From assembly GCA_905479685.1 (NCBI GenBank), contig CAJQNJ010000047.1:1-44593 (forward strand): a stretch of 44,593 nucleotides of DNA, written 5' to 3'. Below, piece after piece: positions 17,323 to 27,516 of this stretch (position 1 is its first letter; each line of letters opens with the position of its first letter). The translations under genes and the position numbers were made by a program. The stretch is from an uncultured Acidimicrobiales bacterium. GTDB taxonomy: Bacteria; Actinomycetota; Acidimicrobiia; Acidimicrobiales; SHLQ01. The notes under the pieces were generated by a model. It was not told the DNA's origin and ran no database searches. It saw only the letters and a program-made list of their open reading frames with translations.

Positions 17323-18212
17323 CTGTTTCTGATCCGTGCCTGACGGGCCCGGCGGGAGTCACCGGCGGCTCGTAGCGCGTCGGGGTCGTCAGTCGACATG
17401 TACGTAGCACGCCAATTTTTCGGGCCGTTCCAGGTGACGGGAAGCACCACGGTCGAGCGTGAACGCTGTGCTGTCTCTGCGAACTGCAACGCCGCCAGAA
17501 GAATGCGGCGTTGTTGGTCGGGGTCCCCACTCGGTCCGACGGGATTGCCGAGAGGAAGATCGGTGAAGGCAAATCTCGGAACTCCGACCTCGTCGATGAT
17601 GTCGAGTGCGGATCCGATGATGATCGTCGAGATACCGTTTGCTTCAAGATGGCGTGCGGTCAGACCGACCGTTTGATGACATACCGGTCAGAGCGGGATG
17701 AGTACAACGAGGTCTACATCGTCTTTCGTGAACTCCTGATGGAGTTCCGCGGCCCAGGTCTCCGTTCGCCGCTGACTGTAGACCGTCGGGATTCCGGCAA
17801 ATCGTGGAGCGAGTGCGCCAATGATCCCGTCATCAGCCAGTTGACGAAGGTGGTCGAGTGGCAAGAAGGATCCGAGATCGTCGGTCGTTGTTGCCTCCTT
17901 GTGCCAAGAGAGGTGTTCGGTAGTCATCGACGTAGGGGCAGGAGTGGAGGGCGCGGTGTACGGCTCGAGCGGTGCGTCGCGTTCCAGCGATGCAGTGGTG
18001 ATGACGCCCACCCGGCATTCGGCCAAGGGTCTGCGCAGAGGCGCGAAGGGGGCTTCGGTGTGTGCCGCCCACCGATATGGAACGCGGTAACCCTGAGCGG
18101 CGTAGTACGCGCGTGATTTGTCGATGTAGCGGACGAAGGTGTGAGGATCGTGCGTCACTCCATCAGTGTGGCAGGTCGGTGTCGAATCGACGAGGGTCGC
18201 TGGATTGAGCAT
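17307..18212 (-). CDS. Predicted selenoprotein, GrdB/PrdB-related (glycine/sarcosine/betaine/D-proline reductase selenoprotein B family); TGA 17688-17690 read as Sec; likely start GTG (VTHDPHTFVRYIDKSRAYYAAQGY) or ATG 18212
   Basis: ORF 17688-18212 ends ...DVDLVVLIPL-TGA; same frame continues PVCHQTVGLTARHLEANGISTIIIGSALDIIDEVGVPRFAFTDLPLGNPVGPSGDPDQQRRILLAALQFAETAQRSRSTVVLPVTWNGPKNWRATYM... to TAG 17307-17309 with no other stop; UxxC motif; GGUC-loop hairpin 3' of the TGA. Confidence 0.85.
17657..17671 (-). promoter_or_regulatory. Candidate bacterial SECIS apical stem-loop (CGGUC-GGUCU-GACCG)
   Basis: On the minus strand: UGACCGGUAUGUCAUCAAA[CGGUCGGUCUGACCG]CACGCC; 5-bp perfect stem, GGUCU loop like the GGUC loop of E. 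coli fdhF SECIS. Confidence 0.75.
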
Positions 18213-18270
18213 CGACGTGGATCTTCAGTCTTGAATGCGCGAAGAAGAGGAATATTTTCAGTCCCGTGAA

Positions 18271-18291
18271 GTTGAGTCATGTGTACTCAAC
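18271..18291. promoter_or_regulatory. HAIR HspR-binding inverted repeat (GTTGAGT-CATGTGT-ACTCAAC) upstream of clpB
   Basis: Perfect 7+7 inverted repeat with 7-nt spacer, 12/14 match to CTTGAGT-N7-ACTCAAG. Confidence 0.9.
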
Positions 18292-18376
18292 TTTGGTCGG
18301 CTCGTCCGGCCGCGACGTCGCCGGCGAACGGCGGGCATACGAGGCTCATGGAGTCCCGCCGTGCTAGGAGGTATTC

Positions 18377-20863
18377 ATGGCAATCGATCCAAATCAGTGG
18401 ACACAAAAGACCCGCGAAGGGTTCATAGCCGCACAAGAGTTGGCCAAGGCAGAGTCTCACCCGGAGGTCACGCCAGACCATCTCCTCCTGGCGCTTGTCG
18501 GACAGGCCGACGGCATCGTCTTGCCGATCTTGCAGCGGCTCGGTCAAGAGCCTCTCGCGGTTCGAAATCGTCTGACCGAACGACTTGGCGAACTCCCCAA
18601 AGCCTTTGGGGCCGAAACGCAGCAGTCTCGCGAGCTCATCAATGCATTCGATGCTGCCGAGATCGTCCGAAACGATCTGGGCGACGACTACTTGTCCACA
18701 GAGCACTTGTTGCTGGCCCTTTCCACCCGCCTCGAGTTGGATCGATCCGAGGTTCTCGAGGCGCTGCGAGAGGTTCGCGGGTCACATCGGGTGACCAGTC
18801 AGAACCCCGAAGATCAGTACCAGTCGCTCGAGAAGTACGCACGGGATCTGACCGCTGCGGCGCGTGCGCAAAAGCTCGACCCGGTGATCGGGCGTGACGA
18901 CGAGATCCGCCGGGTGATCCAGGTGCTGTCGCGTCGCACGAAGAACAATCCTGTACTCATCGGCGAACCCGGGGTAGGCAAGACGGCAATCGTCGAAGGC
19001 CTCGCGAATCGAATTGTCGAAGGTGATGTACCCGAGTCGCTGAAGAACAAGACGATCATGTCCCTCGATCTCTCATCGATGGTCGCGGGTGCCAAGTACC
19101 GGGGCGAGTTCGAAGAGCGCCTCAAGGCGGTGCTCAAGGAGATCGAAGACTCCGATGGCGAGATCATCACGTTCATCGACGAACTCCATACCGTGGTGGG
19201 CGCTGGTGCCGGTGGCGAGGGTGCGATGGACGCCGGCAACATGCTCAAGCCGATGCTCGCTCGCGGTGAGTTGCGTATGGTCGGCGCAACCACACTCGAT
19301 GAGTTTCGCAAGTACATCGAAAAGGATGCTGCGCTGGAGCGTCGGTTCCAGCAGGTTCTCGTCGATCCGCCATCGGTCGAGGACACGATTGCGATCCTGC
19401 GCGGTTTGGCCGAGCGTTACGAAGTTCACCACGGCGTGCGCATCCAAGACGCCGCCCTCGTCAGCGCGGCCGTTCTCTCCGACCGATACCTGACCGGTCG
19501 GTTCCTGCCAGACAAGGCGATCGACCTCGTCGATGAAGCTGCCTCGAAACTACGTATCGAGATCGATTCGGTTCCCATGGAGATCGATGTGGTCGATCGT
19601 CGTGTTCGACAACTCGAGATGGAACGGGTTGCACTCGAAAAGGAGTCGGACCGCGCATCGAAGGAGCGGCTTGCCGACCTCGAGGTGGAGGTGGCAGATC
19701 TCACCGAGAAGCTGAGTGCGATGAAGGTGCATTGGCAAAGCGAGAAGGATGCGATCGCAGAAATTCGGACCCGTAAGGAGCAGCTGGAACAATTGCGGCT
19801 CGATGTCGACCGCGAATCCGATCTGAACAAAGCGGCCGAAATTCGATACGGCCTCATCCCAACGCTCGAAGCCGAGATCGATGACGCGACGTCGCGACTC
19901 GACGAATTGCAGGGCGACAACGTGATGCTCAAAGAAGAGGTCGATGCCGAAGACGTCGCTGAGGTGGTCAGCGCATGGACCGGCGTGCCCGTCTCGCGTT
20001 TGCTCGAAGGTGAGATCCAGAAGCTCATTCGCCTCGAGGAAGTTCTCCATGAGCGCGTGATCGGCCAAGAAGATGCGGTGGCCGTGGTTGCGAATGCAAT
20101 TCGCCGGAGCCGGGCGGGTCTGTCCGATCCGCATCGGCCGATCGGCAGTTTCCTCTTTCTCGGCCCGACCGGTGTTGGAAAGACCGAACTCGCTCGATCG
20201 CTCGCGGATTTCTTGTTCGACGACGAGCGAGCGATGATCCGCATCGACATGAGTGAGTACATGGAAAAGCACTCCGTGTCCCGACTCATCGGGGCCCCGC
20301 CCGGCTACGTCGGGTACGACGCTGGCGGGCAACTCACTGAAGCGGTGCGGCGGCGGCCATATGCCGTCGTCTTGCTCGACGAGGTCGAAAAGGCGCACGC
20401 CGATGTCTTCAACGTGCTCCTGCAGTTGCTCGACGATGGGCGGCTGACCGATGGTCAAGGCCGCACGGTGAACTTCTCGAACGTTGTCTTGATCATGACA
20501 TCGAACCTCGCCGGAGATCCCAACGATTTCTTCCGGCCAGAATTCATCAACCGCATCGACGACATGGTGCGGTTCCGCGAGCTCACTGAGAGCGACCTCC
20601 GAGAGATCGTTGACATTCAGCTCTCGTTGTTCCAGGCACGCCTCACATCCCGACGAATCGATCTGGACGTGAGCGCTGAGGCTCGATCCTGGCTGGCCAA
20701 AGAGGGGTATGACCCGGCCTTTGGTGCTCGACCGCTCAAACGGGTGGTGCAGCGTGAGGTGGCCGACAAATTGGCGATTCACTTGCTCGACGGGACGTTC
20801 GCCGAGGACTCATCGATCTCGGTCGGCGTGTCGGCCGATGGTACGAGCCTCGAATTCGCCTGA
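18377..20863 (+). CDS. clpB: ATP-dependent disaggregase ClpB
   Basis: N domain; NBD1 [16 protein letters not shown]; coiled-coil middle domain; NBD2 [34 protein letters not shown]. Confidence 0.96.
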   Translation: MAIDPNQWTQKTREGFIAAQELAKAESHPEVTPDHLLLALVGQADGIVLPILQRLGQEPLAVRNRLTERLGELPKAFGAETQQSRELINAFDAAEIVRNDLGDDYLSTEHLLLALSTRLELDRSEVLEALREVRGSHRVTSQNPEDQYQSLEKYARDLTAAARAQKLDPVIGRDDEIRRVIQVLSRRTKNNPVLIGEPGVGKTAIVEGLANRIVEGDVPESLKNKTIMSLDLSSMVAGAKYRGEFEERLKAVLKEIEDSDGEIITFIDELHTVVGAGAGGEGAMDAGNMLKPMLARGELRMVGATTLDEFRKYIEKDAALERRFQQVLVDPPSVEDTIAILRGLAERYEVHHGVRIQDAALVSAAVLSDRYLTGRFLPDKAIDLVDEAASKLRIEIDSVPMEIDVVDRRVRQLEMERVALEKESDRASKERLADLEVEVADLTEKLSAMKVHWQSEKDAIAEIRTRKEQLEQLRLDVDRESDLNKAAEIRYGLIPTLEAEIDDATSRLDELQGDNVMLKEEVDAEDVAEVVSAWTGVPVSRLLEGEIQKLIRLEEVLHERVIGQEDAVAVVANAIRRSRAGLSDPHRPIGSFLFLGPTGVGKTELARSLADFLFDDERAMIRIDMSEYMEKHSVSRLIGAPPGYVGYDAGGQLTEAVRRRPYAVVLLDEVEKAHADVFNVLLQLLDDGRLTDGQGRTVNFSNVVLIMTSNLAGDPNDFFRPEFINRIDDMVRFRELTESDLREIVDIQLSLFQARLTSRRIDLDVSAEARSWLAKEGYDPAFGARPLKRVVQREVADKLAIHLLDGTFAEDSSISVGVSADGTSLEFA

Positions 20864-20990
20864 TTGACAGGGTCGATTGGCCCAACAATTTGGTCCAAAA
20901 GGCTTTTGGTTGAGCAAATCGGCAGATCTACTCTCGCGGTATCGACCAAGTCGTCACACGACGGTGACCTGGTCGCTCGAGGAGACTGCA

Positions 20991-22004
20991 GTGGAAACTC
21001 AGACGACAGAGTCAAGTACTAATCGTTCTACTCGGACGATTGGATTATCGTTGGTGGCTGCGGCTTTGGTCGTTGTCTCGGTCATCACGATGGCTGGTTC
21101 GGTGTCCGCACAAAGTGGCCCCGCGGCGAACTGCCGTGGCGCAAGCGTGACCGGCTTCGGTTCTGACTATTACGGCCTTGGAGACTTCGGCAATCGACTG
21201 CAGTCCACCTCGCCCGTCCTGAGAGATTACGTCCTGGCGTCGCCGCTGGAACCGGGCGCGTACGTGCTCGACGCAGTCTCCTATGACGGGTATCTGGGAC
21301 GTGAGCAGTTCGATCCACAACCGCAAGAGCAGTGGTACGTCCAGTTTCTGTCAGCCGATGGAACGATTGTTGCAACATCTGGGGTCACGGGCGACCTCGA
21401 AGACGGTGTTGATGAAGCGACGTGGTCCGGGAATCTCGGTGAGGTCACGATCGATCAAACGGCGGTCGTCGTGCGAATACAACATGCATCGCCTGGTTCG
21501 ATCAGCGTGAACTCCGTTCGTCCGGTCTGCCTCGGTGCCACGGCAATCGCAGTACCCGACAGCACACTCGTGATCGACTTCAACAGCACCGCTGCAACAG
21601 GATCCAACGTCATGGTGGCCTGTGGTGATCTCGAAGAATCTGCAAGAGGGACAATGATCGATCTGTTGATCGAAGGGCTTCCAGCAGGCTCTGATTGTGC
21701 TGTCGCTTATCCAGAGGAATTGATCTGCACAGTGGTGGTCGCACCACCGTCGACCGAAGGTTCGAACAGTCCGGGTGGTGTCGACATCCAGATTCCTGAC
21801 AGTGGCGATACCTCGATCCTCGTCAACATCGACTGTGCTCCTATAGCGATCGCAGGCCCGACGACGACCGCACCTCCAACCGATGTCGCCGGAGTGGTCG
21901 AAAACGCACCGACGACGACCGCACCTCCAACCGATGTCGCCGGAATAGTCGAAAACGCACCGACAGCACAGGTGCAACCAGGTACGCCCGCCTTCACTGG
22001 TTGA
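20991..22004 (+). CDS. Secreted/exported hypothetical protein with signal peptide and C-terminal Thr/Pro repeat (GTG start 20991 after GGAGA)
   Basis: TRTIGLSLVAAALVVVSVITMAGSVSAQSGP signal-like N-terminus; C-terminal TTTAPPTDVAGVVENAP x2. Confidence 0.75.
   Translation: METQTTESSTNRSTRTIGLSLVAAALVVVSVITMAGSVSAQSGPAANCRGASVTGFGSDYYGLGDFGNRLQSTSPVLRDYVLASPLEPGAYVLDAVSYDGYLGREQFDPQPQEQWYVQFLSADGTIVATSGVTGDLEDGVDEATWSGNLGEVTIDQTAVVVRIQHASPGSISVNSVRPVCLGATAIAVPDSTLVIDFNSTAATGSNVMVACGDLEESARGTMIDLLIEGLPAGSDCAVAYPEELICTVVVAPPSTEGSNSPGGVDIQIPDSGDTSILVNIDCAPIAIAGPTTTAPPTDVAGVVENAPTTTAPPTDVAGIVENAPTAQVQPGTPAFTG
21861..21962. repeat. 51-bp tandem duplication encoding TTTAPPTDVAG(V/I)VENAP x2
   Basis: Two consecutive nearly identical 51-bp units read directly. 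Confidence 0.95.
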
Positions 22005-22089
22005 CACAGGCCTCGTCGGCACAAATCCGACCGGTGCGTCACGGCGATAGAGTCCGTCGGTCGGAGTTTTCTGACTGGGAGGGGTTGGC

Positions 22090-23370
22090 ATGGGCGCCAC
22101 AGTCATAGTCGGTACCCAATGGGGTGACGAAGGCAAGGGCAAGTTCACCGACTTGCTCGCACGCGACATGACCACGGTCGTGCGCTTCCAGGGTGGTCAC
22201 AATGCTGGTCACACGATCGTCGTCGAGGGGGAGAGTTTTGCGCTGCAGCTCGTGCCCTCGGGTGTGTTGTACGACCACATCACCCCAGTGATCGGTAACG
22301 GAGTCGTCGTTGATCCAGGCGTGCTGCTCAAAGAAATCGCGATGCTCGAGTCGAAGGGCGTCAACACGTCCAAGCTGCGCATCAGCGGTAATGCACATCT
22401 GATCTTTCCCTACCACCAGAGTCTCGATGCGCTTCAGGAGCGTCATCTCGGAAAGAACAAGCTCGGCACGACCAAGCGGGGTATCGGGCCGGCGTACGCA
22501 GACAAATCGATGCGGACTGGCCTTCGGGTTCAGGACATGCTCGACGAGAAGATCTTCCGCCAAAAACTCGAAGTTGTGCTGCATCAGCTCAATCCGGTGA
22601 TGGCTCGCGTCTACAACAAACTCGGGTTCGACATCGACGAGATCGCCGAAACGTTCGTGAACGAGTACCGCCCGAAGATCGAACCGATGGTGACCGACGC
22701 GATTGCCCTTGTCCACGATCGGCTCGAAGCGGGTGACGAAATACTGCTCGAAGGCGCGCAAGCCACGTTCCTGGATCTCGATCACGGCACCTACCCATAC
22801 GTGACTTCGTCGAATCCAACCGCTGGCGGTGCATGTGTCGGTTCTGGTGTCGGACCTCGCTACATCGACCGCGTTGTCGGTGTTGCCAAGGCGTACATCA
22901 CCCGAGTGGGAGCGGGACCGTTTCCCACCGAACTCTTCGACGACGTTGGCGAACACCTTGTTGATGTCGGCCACGAATACGGGACGAATACGGGACGTCG
23001 CCGTCGACCCGGCTATTTCGACTGCGTCATGATGCGCTACGCACGACGAGTGAACTCGTTGTCCGAACTTGGTATCACGAAGCTTGACGTCCTCGACGAC
23101 CTCGATTCGATCAAGGTATGCGTCGCGTACGAACACGAGGGTGAGCGCCTCGAAGACTTTCCGTATCACCAGACCGTGTTGCACAACGTCACACCGATCT
23201 ACGAGACCTTGCCAGGATGGAAGACCGATCTGACCAGCGCCACCGATCGATCCGAGCTCCCCACGGCGGCACTCGACTATCTGACCTTCATCGAGGAGCA
23301 GTGCGGAATGCCGGTTGGATTGGTCGGAGTCGGGCCTGGTCGCAAACAAGTCCTGGACTTCCAGGCGTAG
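22090..23370 (+). CDS. purA: Adenylosuccinate synthetase
   Basis: [64 protein letters not shown]. Confidence 0.98.
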   Translation: MGATVIVGTQWGDEGKGKFTDLLARDMTTVVRFQGGHNAGHTIVVEGESFALQLVPSGVLYDHITPVIGNGVVVDPGVLLKEIAMLESKGVNTSKLRISGNAHLIFPYHQSLDALQERHLGKNKLGTTKRGIGPAYADKSMRTGLRVQDMLDEKIFRQKLEVVLHQLNPVMARVYNKLGFDIDEIAETFVNEYRPKIEPMVTDAIALVHDRLEAGDEILLEGAQATFLDLDHGTYPYVTSSNPTAGGACVGSGVGPRYIDRVVGVAKAYITRVGAGPFPTELFDDVGEHLVDVGHEYGTNTGRRRRPGYFDCVMMRYARRVNSLSELGITKLDVLDDLDSIKVCVAYEHEGERLEDFPYHQTVLHNVTPIYETLPGWKTDLTSATDRSELPTAALDYLTFIEEQCGMPVGLVGVGPGRKQVLDFQA

Positions 23371-23391
23371 CGATACACAGGGGGCGAGACC

Positions 23392-24621
23392 ATGACGCGA
23401 GTGGTGGTAGTCGGTTCCGGTGGACGCGAGCATGCGTTGGCCGATGTGCTTGGTCGCACCGCCGAGTCTGTCGTCGTCACACCTGGCAACCCAGGGATTC
23501 CTGGCTCGGTTGAAACACCTGCCACCGAACTCGAAGCGGACTTGTTCGTCATTGGCCCCGAAGTACCACTAGTCGAGGGGCTGGCCGATGAACTTCGCGC
23601 GCAGGGAAAGCTGGTCTTCGGGCCAGGTCGAGATGGGGCACAACTCGAAGGCAGCAAGGCGTGGATGAAGGAGTTGTTCGCCGCGGCTGGTGTGCCGACC
23701 GCCGCCTACGGTTCGTTCTCCGAAGTTGAAGCAGCGCTCGCCTATCTCTCCACGATGTCTGCACCATTCGTGATCAAGACCGATGGACTCGCCGCCGGGA
23801 AGGGTGTGGTCGTCACGAATGACCGAGCTGAGGCCGAGGCCGCAGTGCGCAGTTATCTCTCTGGTGAGGCGTTCGGCGACGCCGGATCGACTGTCGTGAT
23901 CGAGGAAGGCTTGACGGGCCCCGAGGTCTCCGTCTTTGCCGTGTGTGATGGGCACAAGGCAGTGCTGCTTGCTCCAGCGCAGGATCACAAACGCATCTTC
24001 GACAACGACGAGGGGCCCAATACCGGAGGCATGGGGGCATACACGCCACTTCCGTGGGCAGACGCTGGTCTTCTCGAGATGGTGGAGCGAGAAGCGATCA
24101 ACCCCACCTTGGCGGAGCTTCGTCGTCGCGGCATCGACTATCGAGGCGTGCTGTACGCCGGGCTCATGTTGACCCCTGCTGGGCCGAAGATGCTCGAGTA
24201 CAACGTGCGGTTCGGCGACCCCGAGACCCAGGTTGTGCTTCCCCGAATCGATTCCGATCTGGTGCAATTGCTGATGGAGGCTGCGGCGGGCAACATCGAG
24301 TCTGAGCCGACCTTTTCGAATGACGCCCATGTGATCGTGGTGTGCGCGAGCGAGGGTTATCCCGCTTCACCACGAACAGGTGATGTCATTCACGGGATCG
24401 GTGCCGCCCGAGCCATCGATGGCGTTTCGGTGTATGCCGCTGGGGTGAAAGAGAACGCGGCTGGCGAACTGATCACCGGTGGAGGTCGGGTGCTGAACGT
24501 TGTGGGTCGGGGAAGAACAGTAGATGAGGCGGTTGCCAAGGCGTACGAGGGCGTTGCCGCAATAGAGTTTCCCGGGATGCACGTCCGATCCGATATCGCC
24601 GCACAAGCGCGAGAAAGTTAG
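23392..24621 (+). CDS. purD: Phosphoribosylamine-glycine ligase
   Basis: VVVVGSGGREHALA; NTGGMGAYTPLPW; LEYNVRFGDPETQVVLPR. Confidence 0.98.
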   Translation: MTRVVVVGSGGREHALADVLGRTAESVVVTPGNPGIPGSVETPATELEADLFVIGPEVPLVEGLADELRAQGKLVFGPGRDGAQLEGSKAWMKELFAAAGVPTAAYGSFSEVEAALAYLSTMSAPFVIKTDGLAAGKGVVVTNDRAEAEAAVRSYLSGEAFGDAGSTVVIEEGLTGPEVSVFAVCDGHKAVLLAPAQDHKRIFDNDEGPNTGGMGAYTPLPWADAGLLEMVEREAINPTLAELRRRGIDYRGVLYAGLMLTPAGPKMLEYNVRFGDPETQVVLPRIDSDLVQLLMEAAAGNIESEPTFSNDAHVIVVCASEGYPASPRTGDVIHGIGAARAIDGVSVYAAGVKENAAGELITGGGRVLNVVGRGRTVDEAVAKAYEGVAAIEFPGMHVRSDIAAQARES

Positions 24622-24627
24622 GGAGAA

Positions 24628-25080
24628 ATGGCCAAGGTTGCTGTACTGATGGGTTCGCCGAACGACGCCGACAAAATGGCTGCAGCGGGGGAGACCCTCG
24701 AGCAGTTCGGGATCGAAGCCGATGTTCGGGTCATGTCGGCGCACCGGACACCTGCGAAGGTGGCTGAGTTCATCGGTGGTGCACGTGAGAACGGCTACTC
24801 GGCGATCATCTGTGGAGCGGGGATGGCTGCGCACCTCGCTGGCGCCGCGGCGGCACACACCACACTTCCTGTCATTGGCGTGCCGCTGTCCGGTGGGGGG
24901 CTCGATGGAGTCGACGCGCTCTATGCAACGGTGCAGATGCCCAAGGGGATTCCGGTCGCCACGGTCGCGATCAACGGGTCGATGAATGCCGCTTTGTTGG
25001 TGGTGCAGATGTTGGCCATCAGCGACGAAGGACTTCAGGCTCAGCTGACCGCACATCGACAAGAGATGGCCACGCGCTGA
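24628..25080 (+). CDS. purE: N5-carboxyaminoimidazole ribonucleotide mutase
   Basis: [68 protein letters not shown]. Confidence 0.97.
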   Translation: MAKVAVLMGSPNDADKMAAAGETLEQFGIEADVRVMSAHRTPAKVAEFIGGARENGYSAIICGAGMAAHLAGAAAAHTTLPVIGVPLSGGGLDGVDALYATVQMPKGIPVATVAINGSMNAALLVVQMLAISDEGLQAQLTAHRQEMATR

Positions 25081-25120
25081 TGTTCAGAAACGGTGTCCGA
25101 GTTCGACAGCAGGCCCTTCG

Positions 25121-26539
25121 ATGACTGTTCCGAACGTTCTTGCTGGCCGCTATGCCAGTGCCGACATGCTCGACATCTGGACACCGGAAGCGAAGATTGT
25201 TCTCGAGCGGGAGCTCTGGATCGCCGTGCTTCGAGCCCAAGCCGAGCTTGGTGTTGACGTGCCCTCTGGGGTGATCGAAGCCTACGAAGCTGTTGTGTCA
25301 AACGTCGATCTTGCGTCGATCGCTGATCGAGAGAAGATCACTCGACACGATGTGAAGGCGCGGATCGAGGAGTTCAGTGCCCTCGCTGGGCACGAGCACA
25401 TTCACAAAGGGATGACATCGCGAGACCTCACCGAGAACGTCGAGCAGCTGCAGATTCGTCGGAGCCTCGAGTTGATCCGGTCCCGGATCATCACAACCTT
25501 GGTTCGACTCACCGAACGCGCCGTCGAATATTCCGAGGTCGCGATGGCCGGTCGGAGTCACAACGTCGCAGCACAGGTGACGACGCTGGGCAAACGGTTC
25601 GCGAACACCGCCGAGGAGTTGCTTCAGGCCTATGTCCGAATTGATGAGCTGATCGTTCGGTACCCGCTTCGCGGCATCAAGGGCCCCATGGGAACCCAGC
25701 AGGATCTCCTCGATCTCCTTGGTGACAAAGATGCGGTTGTCGCGCTCGAGCAACAAGTAGCGCGACATCTCGGGTTCGATTCGGCGCTCGACAGTGTGGG
25801 TCAGGTTTATCCGAGGTCACTTGATCTCGATGTTGTCTCGGCGTTGCTGCAGGTGGCCTCGGGTCCTGCGAGTTTCTGCAACACGCTGCGCCTCATGGCC
25901 GGCCAGGAGCTCGTGACCGAAGGCTTCAAGGAGGGCCAAGTCGGTTCATCGGCCATGCCTCACAAGATGAACGCTCGTTCCTCCGAGCGAGTGGTTGGCT
26001 TCCAGGCAATCTTGCGTGGCCACCTGACCATGGTTGGTTCGCTGGCTGGCGACCAGTGGAACGAAGGAGATGTCAGCTGCTCGGTCGTTCGACGTGTTGC
26101 GCTGCCTGACGCATTTCTTGCGCTCGACGGGTTGTTCGAAACGTTCCTCACGATTCTCGACGAGTTCGGTGCCTTTCCCGCCGTCATCGATCGTGAGCTC
26201 GAGCGGTATTTGCCATTTCTGTCGACTACGAAGTTGCTCATGGCCGCCGTCAAGGCAGGTGCGGGACGCGAACAGGCGCATGAGGCGATCAAGGAACATG
26301 CGGTGGCCGTCGCATTGGACATGCGCCAAGGCGGCCGCACCGACAACGATCTACTCGATCGCCTTGCCGCGGACCCTCGGTTTCCCGGTGACCCCGCAGA
26401 GCTCGACGCAGCTGTCTCGGACCCGATTGGACTCAGCGGTCTTGCTCGAGAACACGTCGCAGCCATCGAATCCCGGGTCGGGACACTCGCTGCCGCCCAT
26501 CCTGAAGCCGCGACATACCGGCCAGGTGGAATCCTCTAG
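25121..26539 (+). CDS. purB: Adenylosuccinate lyase
   Basis: EHIHKGMTSRDLTENVEQLQIR; GQVGSSAMPHKMNARSSERV. Confidence 0.96.
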   Translation: MTVPNVLAGRYASADMLDIWTPEAKIVLERELWIAVLRAQAELGVDVPSGVIEAYEAVVSNVDLASIADREKITRHDVKARIEEFSALAGHEHIHKGMTSRDLTENVEQLQIRRSLELIRSRIITTLVRLTERAVEYSEVAMAGRSHNVAAQVTTLGKRFANTAEELLQAYVRIDELIVRYPLRGIKGPMGTQQDLLDLLGDKDAVVALEQQVARHLGFDSALDSVGQVYPRSLDLDVVSALLQVASGPASFCNTLRLMAGQELVTEGFKEGQVGSSAMPHKMNARSSERVVGFQAILRGHLTMVGSLAGDQWNEGDVSCSVVRRVALPDAFLALDGLFETFLTILDEFGAFPAVIDRELERYLPFLSTTKLLMAAVKAGAGREQAHEAIKEHAVAVALDMRQGGRTDNDLLDRLAADPRFPGDPAELDAAVSDPIGLSGLAREHVAAIESRVGTLAAAHPEAATYRPGGIL

Positions 26540-26616
26540 CCGGTCGCACAGCAAAAGTTCATCTCGATCTGGAGTTCGTCGAGGCATCTTGCACGATTGA
26601 CGAATATGTTCTGAGG

Positions 26617-27507
26617 GTGACTGTTCAACTTCCTCATCTGTATGCGGGCAAGGTCCGCGAAATGTACGACGCCGGTGACGGCAACCTGCTGATCGTTGCG
26701 AGCGATCGCCTGTCCGCGTTCGATGTCGTGATGAACGAACAGGTGCCCAACAAAGGTCGCGTGCTCACTGCGATCTCGGCGTTCTGGTTCGATCATCTGG
26801 CAGAGATTGCTCCCAATCACCTCATCTCGACCGACATCGATGATTTTCCAGACGGTGCCAAGGATCCCGAGCTTGCCGGGCGGAGTATGTACGTACACAA
26901 GGCCGAGATGTTGCCGATCGAGTGCATCGTCCGTGGGTACATCACCGGTTCAGCCTGGAAGGAGTACTCGCGATCGGGAACCATGCACGGCACGGCCCTT
27001 CCGGAAAACCTGCTCGAGAGTGAACAGCTTCCCGAGCCCGTGTTCACCCCATCGACAAAGGCCGAAGACGGCCTGCACGACGAAAACATCAGCTTCGAGC
27101 AAGCGGTGGAGCTTGTCGGTATCGACATTGCCGAGCAGGCACGTGATCTGTCGATTGCGCTCTACAAAGCGGGTGCGGAGTGGGCGGCAGAACGGGGAAT
27201 CATCATCGCCGACACCAAGTTCGAACTCGGCATGGTCGACGGTGAGCTCGTGGTTGCCGACGAAATGCTCACGCCGGACTCGTCTCGATTTTGGCCCGCA
27301 GATCAGTGGGTTCCGGGGACGACACCGCCCAGCTTCGACAAGCAGCCTGTGCGGGATTTTCTCGACACACTGGACTGGGACAAAACGCCACCACCGCCCA
27401 CGATTCCCGACGAGGTCATCTCTGCCACGATCGAGCGATACACCGAGGGGTACGAACGAATCACCGGCATGACATTTGCCGACTGGCCAGGGGTGACGAA
27501 CCGCTAG
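26617..27507 (+). CDS. purC: Phosphoribosylaminoimidazole-succinocarboxamide synthase (GTG start)
   Basis: HLYAGKVREMYDAGDGNLLIVASDRLSAFDVVM; ECIVRGYITGSAWKEY; IIIADTKFELG. Confidence 0.97.
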   Translation: MTVQLPHLYAGKVREMYDAGDGNLLIVASDRLSAFDVVMNEQVPNKGRVLTAISAFWFDHLAEIAPNHLISTDIDDFPDGAKDPELAGRSMYVHKAEMLPIECIVRGYITGSAWKEYSRSGTMHGTALPENLLESEQLPEPVFTPSTKAEDGLHDENISFEQAVELVGIDIAEQARDLSIALYKAGAEWAAERGIIIADTKFELGMVDGELVVADEMLTPDSSRFWPADQWVPGTTPPSFDKQPVRDFLDTLDWDKTPPPPTIPDEVISATIERYTEGYERITGMTFADWPGVTNR

Positions 27508-27516
27508 GTTTGCAGC

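Noticed and set aside
17511-18116. Plus-strand 201-aa ORF
   Set aside because: Antisense to the selenoprotein frame; low-complexity Arg/Ser/Gly composition, no recognisable motif.
17688-18212. Reading this as a complete 174-aa protein, or as a nonsense-mutated pseudogene
   Set aside because: The frame continues with protein-like sequence to 17307 with only one stop, the TGA falls in a UxxC context, and a GGUC-loop hairpin follows. Sec recoding explains all three better, though the pseudogene alternative stays testable.
19550-20782. Minus-strand 410-aa ORF
   Set aside because: Shadow ORF antisense to clpB.
20895-20909. Near-palindrome ccaaaaggcttttgg after clpB
   Set aside because: Single-nucleotide centre makes it a poor RNA hairpin and there is no independent support as an operator.
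22039-23433. Minus-strand 464-aa ORF
   Set aside because: Shadow ORF antisense to purA caused by high-GC codon bias; purA motifs are unambiguous.
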